Positions 57,187-64,000 of a stretch of 64,000 nucleotides of DNA are shown here, in pieces. Below the pieces are notes generated by a model that was given only the letters and a program-made list of their open reading frames with translations, did no database searches and was not told the DNA's origin. The position numbers and the translations under genes were made by a program. This stretch comes from Christensenella sp. GTDB lineage: Bacteria > Bacillota > Clostridia > Christensenellales > CAG-917. The stretch is from positions 434,001 through 498,000 of the forward strand of contig CP091723.1 of assembly GCA_022009775.1 (NCBI GenBank), given 5' to 3'. Position 1 is the stretch's first letter, and each line of letters opens with the position of its first letter.

Positions 57187-57859
57187 TTATGCAAGCACTC
57201 CGTCTTCCATTCTCACGATTCTCGACGCATACTCTGCGTGAGCCTGCGAGTGCGTGACCATGACAAGCGCGACTTTTCTCGTTTGATTTATGTCTTTGAG
57301 AAGTTCCATAACCTGTCTTCCGCGTTCTTTGTCGAGACTGCCCGTCGGTTCGTCAAGGAATATCACTTTCGGATCGGTGACCAACGCTCTTGCGATTGCG
57401 ACTCTCTGCTGCTCGCCGCCCGACAACTGTCTCGGATATGCTTTTGCACGTTCTTTTATGCCGAGATATTCAAGTATTTCTTCAACCTTGTCTTTGTATT
57501 CATTCTCTTTTTTCTTATCTAGCACGAGCGGAAGCGTGACGTTTTCCCACACGGTGAGGTTCGGCACGAGATTGTCAAATTGATACACAAAAGAAAAATC
57601 TTCTCTGCGCATACGGGCAAGTTCGTCGTCCGAAACATCGGCAAGGTCGCGCCCGAGAAGTTCAACCTTTCCTTCCGTCGCCTTGTCTATTCCTGCGAGA
57701 ATATACAAAAACGTAGATTTACCCCGAGCCGGACTCACCCACTATCGCTACAAATTCGCCTTCCGATAGCGTAAGGTCAACGCCTTTGAGCACCTGCGTC
57801 TCGACTTCTCCCGTGACAAATGTCTTTTTTACGTTTTGTGCCTTTATAACTTCCTGCAT
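57187..57859 (-). CDS. ABC transporter ATP-binding protein, LolD/MacB type (frameshifted)
   Basis: About 224 residues from ATG 57859 (MQEVIKAQNVKKTF), AGGAG upstream. One extra G at 57722-57725 breaks the Walker A box (restored ESGSGKSTFLYILAGIDKA). Q-loop SFVYQFDNLVP, signature RQLSGGEQQRVAIARAL, Walker B VIFLDEPTGSLD and H-loop VMVTHSQAHA follow. It drives the FtsX-type permease downstream. A promoter lies upstream (57907-57935). Confidence 0.92.
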
Positions 57860-57906
57860 AATTCACTCCTGTGCGTATACGCGCACGTGCGCCCATACAT
57901 ACTTGA

Positions 57907-57935
57907 ATTATATCATAATATTGACTATAAGACAA
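57907..57935 (-). promoter_or_regulatory. Promoter of the FtsX-type ABC operon
   Basis: TTGTCT (57930-57935), 17-base spacer, TATAAT (57907-57912) on the minus strand. Confidence 0.65.
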
Positions 57936-58047
57936 TCACGAATTTTATTGTCGGCTTTATTTTAACTTCTCTTACGGTTTTCGCAAAATACTTTGTTTTT
58001 TCAAACAACGAACGGAAGATAAAAAACGGCGTATAAAACGCATATGC

Positions 58048-58076
58048 TTGAAAAATCGCTCAATTCGGGATATAAT
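58048..58076 (+). promoter_or_regulatory. Promoter of queH, giving a leaderless mRNA
   Basis: TTGAAA (58048-58053), 17-base spacer, TATAAT (58071-58076). The ATG at 58083 is seven bases after the -10 box, at the expected transcription start. Confidence 0.75.
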
Positions 58077-58082
58077 GTGTTC

Positions 58083-58685
58083 ATGAAAAAATTTGAACAA
58101 GGCACGATTGAATACGCAATACAAAATCTATGCGGAGAGAGAAAGCCCCGTCTGCTTTTGCATGCGTGTTGCGGTCCGTGCTCCACGAGCGTTCTTGAAT
58201 ATCTGACACCGTATTTTGACGTGACGGTTTTCTATTATAATCCAAACATTATGCCGAAAGAAGAGTTTATCAGACGTGAAAACGCACTTAAAGATGTGAT
58301 TTCGCATTTTTACAACGTAACGCTCATATCTCCCAAGCAAGACGTTGACGAATATCTTTCGGTGGTAAAAGGACGGGAACAAGACTCGGAAGGCGGCGCA
58401 AGATGTTCTCTTTGTTTTGAGTTGCGCCTTTCAAAAACTGCAGAATACTTTGCCGCGCACAGATCGGATTTTGACTATTTTGCGACGACTCTCACAGTAT
58501 CTCCACACAAAAACGCACCGCTCATCAACTCGATAGGCAACGACGTCGCACAAAAATACGACGTTTCATATCTCTCATCCGATTTCAAAAAACGTAACGG
58601 TTATCTACGCTCAATTCAACTTTGCAAGGAATGGGGAATATATAGACAAAATTATTGTGGATGCAGATTAAATGCATCACTGTGA
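58083..58685 (+). CDS. queH: Epoxyqueuosine reductase QueH
   Basis: A 200-residue QueH (DUF208) protein. LLLHACCGPCSTSVLEYL has the adjacent cysteines, GARCSLCFELRLSKTA the Fe-S cysteines, and DYFATTLTVSPHKNAPL, SSDFKKRNGYLRSI, YRQNYCGCR complete the signature. It reduces epoxyqueuosine to queuosine in tRNA. ATG 58083 is chosen because the promoter -10 box ends six bases before it, implying leaderless translation; an upstream ATG at 58044 lies inside the promoter. Fits with the preQ1 transporter at 3234. Confidence 0.95.
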   Translation: MKKFEQGTIEYAIQNLCGERKPRLLLHACCGPCSTSVLEYLTPYFDVTVFYYNPNIMPKEEFIRRENALKDVISHFYNVTLISPKQDVDEYLSVVKGREQDSEGGARCSLCFELRLSKTAEYFAAHRSDFDYFATTLTVSPHKNAPLINSIGNDVAQKYDVSYLSSDFKKRNGYLRSIQLCKEWGIYRQNYCGCRLNASL

Positions 58686-58751
58686 TGACGTGACAAGCAA
58701 AAAATTGCTTATCGCGTATATCACGTTCGCATTTAATCTCTCTACCGCACC
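58681..58751. repeat. 72-bp direct repeat, first copy
   Basis: TGTGATGACGTGACaaGC..., GCGTATATCACGTTCGC and ...CTCTACCGCACC; nearly identical to 58873-58944 (about four differences). It starts within the queH stop codon and holds an ACGTGA/TCACGT inverted pair. Confidence 0.8.
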
Positions 58752-58872
58752 GAGAATTTGTTCTATCATTCGAGCACGGATATTAACTCTTGCCGCAATT
58801 CCGACAAATTATCGTGGTGTCTGCGGAGTTTTTATTCTCTTCCCAAAATCTCGTACATTCAATCTCAAGACC

Positions 58873-58944
58873 TGTGGTGACGTGACACGCAAAAAAATTG
58901 CTTATCGCGTATATCACGTTCGCATTTAATCTCTCTACCGCACC
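58873..58944. repeat. 72-bp direct repeat, second copy
   Basis: Second copy of the 58681-58751 repeat with one extra A; spacer between copies about 120 bases. Confidence 0.8.
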
Positions 58945-58979
58945 ACAATTATTCATTGTTAATTATTCATTATTAATTC

Positions 58980-59009
58980 AAAAGCCGTCATATCAATGAC
59001 GGCTTTTGT
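58980..59009 (-). terminator. Terminator of the ECF/PepSY operon
   Basis: AAAGCCGTCAT/ATGACGGCTTT stem around ATCA, shortly after the anti-sigma stop codon. Confidence 0.8.
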
Positions 59010-59020
59010 ATTCTTTGCAA

Positions 59021-59558
59021 TCAGTTGTGAGATATATCGGACAAAGTAGCAAGCCCGGTTTTTGCATTTACGTGCATTTCGACTTCGTATATAAGCCCCA
59101 CCTGCACTTTGACTTCGTAGACGTAAACGGAATGTTTAAGGTCTGAAGAATATTCGATTTCGCGCTTGCATTCACTCACAACGGGGACACCCGACGTGCC
59201 GTAAGTGTTTGCTACAAATTCAAGCGCAATACTTTTTGCTTGCTCGGGAGTGTAATTGAGATTCTTGTTCGCCGAAGACAATGCCGTGCCGAAAACGGAT
59301 GCCAGTACGATTGCAGATGCGAGAACGAGCACTGCAAGTGTAATGCACAAGGCTCGGATTGCGTTCTTTTTGCGAATCTCTTTTGCGCTTTCTTTATGGT
59401 TTGAACGTCGCACTCGGACTCTATGGGACGAGACGATTCGTATGAGTCGATGATTTCGGTCATTTTTTTGCTTTTTCCAGTTCCTGCTCGACGAACAAAA
59501 CTTCTTGGTCGGTTGCAGTGCCGTCTTTATACTTTTTGTATGCGCTTTCAAAATCCAT
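59021..59558 (-). CDS. Membrane anti-sigma-like protein with PepSY-like outer domain (two frameshifts)
   Basis: About 178 residues in three frames; restoring one A in 59463-59469 and one in the ATAAAG near 59393 gives a continuous protein. The cytoplasmic N-terminus (MDFESAYKKYKDGTATDQEV) is of the kind found in clostridial anti-sigma proteins; one TM segment follows (ALCITLAVLVLASAIVLASV), then an outside domain (YTPEQAKSIALEFVANTYG, VYEVKVQVGLIYEVEMHVNA) that resembles PepSY. ATG 59558 is two bases from the sigma gene stop. It should hold the ECF sigma factor until the outside domain senses a signal. Confidence 0.75.
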
Positions 59559-59559
59559 A

Positions 59560-60036
59560 TTATTTCTCCAAGATTTGTTTTATCTGTTCTCTGCCCCTAT
59601 ACAGCATCACTTTCACGTTGTTTTCGCTCTTACCGAGCATATCCGCGATTTCGTTTATCTTCAATTCTTCAAAATAGAAGAGCAATATCACTTCTTTGAG
59701 ATTTTCCGGGAGCAAATCTATTGCGCGATACAACGAGCGATAGTTTTCGTCCTTGACTATTTTCCCGAGCACTCGATCTCTTTCGTCGGTTAAATTTTCG
59801 TCAAGTGCCGTGAGCCTTTTCCGCTTTCGCCTTGAATTGAGAAACATATTTCGGCATACGGTCAGAAGCCACGCTTTGAAGTTTTGAATATCTCCGTCCG
59901 CGGTTTTCAACGCTTTATAAAACGCGTCCTGTGCGATGTCTTCCGCTTCGTAAGCGTTTTTTGTGAGAGACATGGCGTACAGGAGCGCGTCGTTATAATA
60001 TCTTGAAAACAGTTGTTCAACCAAATCCGTATTCAT
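59560..60036 (-). CDS. ECF RNA polymerase sigma factor
   Basis: A 158-residue sigma-70 family ECF factor. Region 2 (YNDALLYAMSLTKNAYEAED, AWLLTVCRNMFLNSRRKRKR) and region 4 (LPENLKEVILLFYFEELKIN, KSENNVKVMLYRGREQIKQI) are present and regions 1 and 3 absent, as expected. It lies between the PepSY lipoprotein and the anti-sigma gene, and an ECF-type promoter (61090-61118) precedes the operon, suggesting autoregulation. Confidence 0.93.
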   Translation of the reverse strand: MNTDLVEQLFSRYYNDALLYAMSLTKNAYEAEDIAQDAFYKALKTADGDIQNFKAWLLTVCRNMFLNSRRKRKRLTALDENLTDERDRVLGKIVKDENYRSLYRAIDLLPENLKEVILLFYFEELKINEIADMLGKSENNVKVMLYRGREQIKQILEK

Positions 60037-60058
60037 TTCGTTTGCTCAAATTTGCTTA

Positions 60059-61057
60059 TCAGTCCGCAAGTTCCTTTTCTTGTTTGATAATTTTGCCCGT
60101 AGTGGCGTTGATTTCGTATTCGTACTCGTATCCGCCGCTTGTGAATTCCACTTCGTAAATAACCACACCGTGTTCGACTTCGAGTTCCGCCTTTTCAAAG
60201 ACTGCGTCGGTCACTCCCGCATGAGCGGTTGCTATGCGCTTCGCTTCTTCAACCGAGATATATTGTCCGACGGGAATATCGTCGTCATCGTCGTTTCTTT
60301 CGACTTCGACATTAATGACTGCTCCCGTCACGGCATTGATTTCGTATTCGTATTCGGTCGTTCCCTTTTTGAATTCGATTTCATAGACGTACGCGCCCTT
60401 TTCAAAGTCGAGTTTCGCTTTCAGGATAGTGACTTCGTCCAAAGTTACGTTTGCGTTTTCGAGCACGATTCTTTTCGCTTCTTCGACGCCTATAAAGTTC
60501 ACTCCGTCGGGTGCTTTTTCAATGACGGTGTTGTCGTTCACTTCTTTCTTGTAAATTTCGCCCGTAGTTGCTTCGATGTCGTATTCGTATTTCGAAAGAC
60601 CGGACTTGAATTCCACTTCATAGAGATATTTGCCGTCGTCGAAATCAAATTCCACATCAAGTGCCGTGACTTGATTCGCGGTTACGCCTGCGTCGGCGAA
60701 CGCAATATTCTTAGCCGCTTCTTTGCCGATATAAGTCGTTTCGTTTCCAAACGGTGCTTCAGGCAATTCGTCTTTTGAGACCTTATGGTCGTTGATTTTC
60801 ACACTCTTGACGGTTTTATCCGCACCTATCGTCACGTCGTAAGTTATGCCGTCGATGACGATTTTCACCGTAAAACTTCCGTTTTCTTCGGTTACGTTCG
60901 AATATTGCACGTTTTGGTTCTCGATTCCTACCGTCGCAAACGCAATGTTTTTATACTCTCCGTATTTTGCGTCGTTCTTATCTCCGCACGCCGTAAAAAT
61001 TACCGCCGCGCACAGAAGTGCGACTATAGTCAGTGTCAAAAATAGTTTCTTTTTCAT
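60059..61057 (-). CDS. PepSY-repeat lipoprotein
   Basis: A 332-residue lipoprotein with signal MKKKLFLTLTIVALLCAAVI and lipobox FTAC (Cys24). After a degenerate first unit (about 35-95) come three PepSY repeats at about 107-175, 186-253 and 262-330, each with YIG/FIG/YIS-EEAK and a YEVEF..YEYEINA-TTG strand pair. It is first in the ECF operon and sits outside the membrane. PepSY domains often bind or inhibit proteases; here it could bind the signal or shield the anti-sigma. Confidence 0.9.
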   Translation of the reverse strand: MKKKLFLTLTIVALLCAAVIFTACGDKNDAKYGEYKNIAFATVGIENQNVQYSNVTEENGSFTVKIVIDGITYDVTIGADKTVKSVKINDHKVSKDELPEAPFGNETTYIGKEAAKNIAFADAGVTANQVTALDVEFDFDDGKYLYEVEFKSGLSKYEYDIEATTGEIYKKEVNDNTVIEKAPDGVNFIGVEEAKRIVLENANVTLDEVTILKAKLDFEKGAYVYEIEFKKGTTEYEYEINAVTGAVINVEVERNDDDDDIPVGQYISVEEAKRIATAHAGVTDAVFEKAELEVEHGVVIYEVEFTSGGYEYEYEINATTGKIIKQEKELAD

Positions 61058-61089
61058 AAAGGTGTCTCCTTTTTGAGTTTTTTCACATA

Positions 61090-61118
61090 TATGACACTCG
61101 GTTTCACAAAAGGTTACA
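61090..61118 (-). promoter_or_regulatory. ECF-type promoter of the PepSY/sigma/anti-sigma operon
   Basis: TGTAAC (61113-61118), 17 bases, GTCATA (61090-61095) on the minus strand, about 33 bases before the lipoprotein ATG. The TGTAACC...GTC pattern fits ECF sigma sites rather than sigma-A. Confidence 0.65.
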
Positions 61119-61267
61119 ACTTTTATGAAAATTTTTTTTCTTTCGTTTTACGTTTGCAAATTCGCGCTTAATCGTATTCTCCGAATTTACTCGTCGCTTT
61201 CGTATTATTTAATCAAAAAATACCGCCGCCACTATCAATCGAAACGACGACATATTGTTGAAGTTTT

Positions 61268-62111
61268 TTATCTGCCGACGATTATTTTCCCCTTTGCCGT
61301 GTCGTCGTCAAGAATAATCTCTCCAACGGACGGCAATTTGACAAATCCGTCTCTTACGTTTTTCACGCTGATGACGGGCGTCGTTATCGTTGCTTCGACG
61401 TCGCTCTTTTCAAACGCGAAATCGCAATCTATCATCTCGCAGTTTATAAGTTTTAAATTTTTACAATAGCAAAGCGGTTGCGTGCCGATGATTTTGCAAT
61501 TCTCGAAAGTCACGTCGTCGCAATACCAGGCAAGATACTCACCTTTCACGACGCAATTTCTCACCACGACGTTTTCTGCGTGCCATAATGCGTCTTTCGT
61601 GTCGAAATTACAGTATTCGAAAACTGCGTCTTTGACATATTGAAAACTATATTTGCCTTTGAAATCAACGTTTTTGAAACGAATCGACGACGAACGCATC
61701 ATAAAATATTCGCTTTCCGCGTGCGAATTGCTCATACTTATTCCGCTCACCGACCAACCGAACTCGGGCGAAACGATGTCGCAACCGTCGATTTTGACGT
61801 TTCGGCACTCTCTCAACGCCTTGATGCCGTGCATTTTCGTGTCTTTTATCTCGATATTTTCGCTATACCAAAGTGCCGCGCGACACAATTCCGTCATTTC
61901 GCTCGACTCGATTTTGAGATTGTGGTCGTGCCAAAACGGATAGCGCAGATTGAAAAAAGCAATCGACACATTCGACGTTTCTACATTCCTTAAACGCGCT
62001 TTCGCCGTCTTCTTTTCCGTCGATAGCCACGCGTTCGCATCTTATATCTCTTTCACCGTACAACGCTCTTTCCTGTCCGAAAGATTGATTTTGAATGAGT
62101 TTCTTCTCCAT
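61268..62111 (-). CDS. DUF3737 family protein (frameshifted)
   Basis: About 280 residues from ATG 62111 (MEKKLIQNQSFGQERALYGE). One extra T at 61953-61958 separates the N-terminus from the main frame (restored VDCFFNLRYPFWHDH). The rest is a right-handed parallel beta-helix of short repeats (NVKIDGCDIVSPEFGWSVSG, FKNVDFKGKYSFQYVKDAVF, DDVTFENCKIIGTQPLCYCK), the DUF3737 signature seen in many Gram-positive bacteria. No enzymatic role is known. It follows the ATPase genes by 65 bases with only a weak hairpin between. Confidence 0.88.
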
Positions 62112-62175
62112 AGTTTCTCAGCTCTTTGCCTTTTAAGATAAAATCGCGCCCGACAAGCGAGCGCAATCACACGAT

Positions 62176-62811
62176 TTATTTGTTTTGTTCTTCGATCATA
62201 GACTTGACTTTCATAAGTCTAGTCGTTGCTCCGCGCTCGTTCTCGTCGAGTTTCATCACGATATACTTTATCGTTTCTTCGAGTTGCGGAATCATGACGT
62301 ATTCGAGCGCATTGACGCGTCTTCTGTTCTTCTCAATCTCGTCGGCGAGCATATTGCACGTCTTTTCCACTTCGGCGAGTTTGAGAAGTTTGGGAAGGAG
62401 CGTTGTAAGCGAAGCGATTGACGAGTCAAGTTCGCTCGTTACGCTTGCAAACGAATAAGGATAAAGTCCGCTTGTTTCGCTTTCGGTGACGTTGAAAACG
62501 GGCACGTTTACGCTCATCACGTTTTTTGACGACGTTTCGAGCGACACTTTTGCCGTCGGCATCGAGATCGCTTCTTCAATCTCGGCGTCACTTGATACCG
62601 CGCGCGCAAGCATAAACGATTTGAGCGAAGTGGCAAGTTCTTCTTCCACTTCTTCTCTCAACCGCTTGTTTTCGCGCACGTAAAGCATAAACTGACGAAT
62701 CATTTCGTCGGATTTATCCTTCAATAGTTTGTGTCCGCGAGTGGCGGTTTTGAGACGATTTTTTAGGCGTCTTAACTCCATTCTCGTCGGATTTACGTTC
62801 AATTTGCTCAT
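62176..62811 (-). CDS. ntpD: V-type ATP synthase subunit D
   Basis: A 211-residue subunit D of an A/V-type ATPase: [36 protein letters not shown] and the C-terminal helix ([36 protein letters not shown]). It forms the central rotor axle between the A3B3 head and the membrane ring. It starts two bases after the subunit B stop codon. Confidence 0.96.
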   Translation of the reverse strand: MSKLNVNPTRMELRRLKNRLKTATRGHKLLKDKSDEMIRQFMLYVRENKRLREEVEEELATSLKSFMLARAVSSDAEIEEAISMPTAKVSLETSSKNVMSVNVPVFNVTESETSGLYPYSFASVTSELDSSIASLTTLLPKLLKLAEVEKTCNMLADEIEKNRRRVNALEYVMIPQLEETIKYIVMKLDENERGATTRLMKVKSMIEEQNK

Positions 62812-62813
62812 AG

Positions 62814-64000
62814 TCAGTCTTTATTCTCGTCCTTGTCGAGATACTTTTCTATATACTCGTCGCGTATACGTTTGAGTTCGCTCTTCGGCAAAATTTTGAG
62901 CAATTTCCAGCCCAAATCGAGCGTTTCTTCAATCGTGCGGTTGACGTCAAAGCCTTGCGACACGTATTGTTTTTCAAATTCGTCCGCAAACTGTGCGTAC
63001 TTTTTGTCAACTTCCGTAAGTGCCGCGTCGCCGAGAATGGAACTCAATTCCTTTGCTTCCTTGCCTTGCGCGTATGCGCTGAACAACTGGTTCATTGTGT
63101 CGGCGTGGTCTTCTCTCGTCTTGCCCTTGCCTATGCCCTTGTCTTTAAGACGTGACAGCGACGGCAAAACGTCGATAGGCGGGGTGACGCCTTTCTTGTA
63201 AAGTTCGCGCGAAATGATGATTTGTCCTTCCGTAATATAACCCGTAAGGTCGGGAATGGGGTGCGTCTTGTCGTCTTCCGGCATCGTAAGGATAGGGATT
63301 TGAGTGATAGAACCTTTCTTTCCCACGATTCTGCCTGCGCGTTCGTACATGCTTGCAAGGTCGGTGTACATATATCCGGGGTATCCGCGACGTCCCGGCA
63401 CTTCCTTTCTTGCCGCAGACACTTCGCGGAGTGCTTCGGCGTAGTTTGTGATGTCGGTGGTGATGACAAGCACGTGCATATCCTTTTCAAACGCAAGATA
63501 TTCCGCCGCCGTCAACGCCATACGCGGAGTGGATATACGCTCGACTGCCGGATCGTTTGCAAGGTTTATGAACATAACCGCGCGCTCGATTGCGCCCGTT
63601 TTTCTGAAATCGCTGATGAAGAAGTCCGCTTCTTCAAACGTGATGCCGACTGCTGCGAACACGACTGCGAATTTTGCGTCGCTGCCGATGACTTTCGCCT
63701 GCCTTGCGATTTGTGCGGCAAGTTCTGCATGCGGCATACCCGACATGGAGAACACGGGCAATTTCTGACCGCGCACGAGAGTGTTCAAGCCGTCGATTGC
63801 GCTGATACCCGTCTGAATAAACTCGTTGGGATAGTCGCGAGCAACGGGATTTATCGGCTGACCGTTGATGTCGAGTTTCATCTCAGGGATAATGGGTGCG
63901 CCACCGTCGCGCGGTCTACCCATACCGTCGAAAACTCTGCCGAGCATATCTTCGCTCACTCCGAGTTCTATGCCGTGTCCAAGGAATCTGGCTTTCGACG
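62814..64000 (-). CDS. ntpB: V-type ATP synthase subunit B (5' end outside the window)
   Basis: At least 395 residues; the frame is open to the right edge (…[20 protein letters not shown]), so the start is not seen. [60 protein letters not shown] and the helical end ([18 protein letters not shown]) are typical of the non-catalytic B subunit. Together with subunit D and presumably A upstream it couples ATP and ion (Na+ or H+) transport. Confidence 0.96.
   Translation of the reverse strand, partial: SKARFLGHGIELGVSEDMLGRVFDGMGRPRDGGAPIIPEMKLDINGQPINPVARDYPNEFIQTGISAIDGLNTLVRGQKLPVFSMSGMPHAELAAQIARQAKVIGSDAKFAVVFAAVGITFEEADFFISDFRKTGAIERAVMFINLANDPAVERISTPRMALTAAEYLAFEKDMHVLVITTDITNYAEALREVSAARKEVPGRRGYPGYMYTDLASMYERAGRIVGKKGSITQIPILTMPEDDKTHPIPDLTGYITEGQIIISRELYKKGVTPPIDVLPSLSRLKDKGIGKGKTREDHADTMNQLFSAYAQGKEAKELSSILGDAALTEVDKKYAQFADEFEKQYVSQGFDVNRTIEETLDLGWKLLKILPKSELKRIRDEYIEKYLDKDENKD

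Larger units (their letters stand above)
58686..59020. other. Non-coding gap between queH and the anti-sigma gene
   Basis: No ORF is convincing. It contains the two 72-bp repeats, a unique 120-base spacer between them, AT-rich TTAATTATTCATTATTAATT-like sequence at 58950-58980 and the terminator at 58980-59009. Confidence 0.6.

Overview
The window looks like chromosomal DNA of an uncultured Bacillota, most likely a Clostridia lineage such as the Christensenellales/Oscillospirales group. The evidence is WhiA, YitT, a preQ1-I riboswitch, a TM1266-type regulator, DUF5685 and DUF1538 families, a YqhQ-PrmC fusion, an A/V-type ATPase, strong AGGAGG-type ribosome sites and consensus sigma-A promoters. 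No 16S gene is present, so the placement is inference. Nearly all genes are on the minus strand.

Layout. 1-1810: a small minus operon of immunity-type genes (an unknown protein and a SUFU-domain protein) behind an XRE regulator, with a duplicated 53-bp gene end. 2000-2600: tRNA-Pro(CGG), tRNA-Gln(CTG) and a large palindrome. 2593-5663: preQ1-riboswitch-controlled queuosine-precursor transporter plus an SDR enzyme, then the divergent dipeptidase PepV. 5850-15230: a 9.4-kb phage packaging/head/tail module with no integrase, replication or lysis genes. 15363-24350: membrane protein, Fe-S protein, a DUF1538 transporter with two PII-like proteins, YitT, HAD phosphatase, acetyltransferase, galactose mutarotase and a YjbR protein. 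24376-39239: rRNA/tRNA methyltransferase, hydrolase, PPi- and ATP-type phosphofructokinases, dnaE, whiA, PHP phosphoesterase, murB, uvrC and a PI-PLC-like protein. 39396-49615: small membrane protein, ArsR regulator, J-domain/DUF5685 pair, trpS, thrC, a small P-loop ATPase, prfA, yqhQ-prmC and rpmE. 49775-52808: an NMT1-type ABC importer with a TM1266-like regulator behind an attenuator leader. 52837-57859: lipoprotein and FtsX-type ABC exporter. 58083-62111: queH, 72-bp repeats, an ECF sigma/PepSY module and DUF3737. 62176-64000: V-ATPase subunits D and B.

How the genes work together. Queuosine salvage is represented twice (riboswitch plus YhhQ transporter; QueH for the last reduction). The translation/cell-wall/DNA-repair block resembles the uvrC-murB-whiA neighbourhood of Firmicutes but lacks rapZ and yvcK. 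The ECF sigma, an anti-sigma with an outside PepSY-like domain and a PepSY lipoprotein form one autoregulated-looking operon. The DUF1538 transporter with two PII-like proteins looks like a nucleotide-sensing transport module.

Quality warning. At least 23 single-base indels interrupt otherwise intact genes, nearly all in short homopolymers, and they hit essential genes (dnaE, uvrC, murB, thrC). The simplest explanation is uncorrected long-read error. I therefore annotate those genes as single CDS spans with the likely indel position, and do not treat them as pseudogenes.
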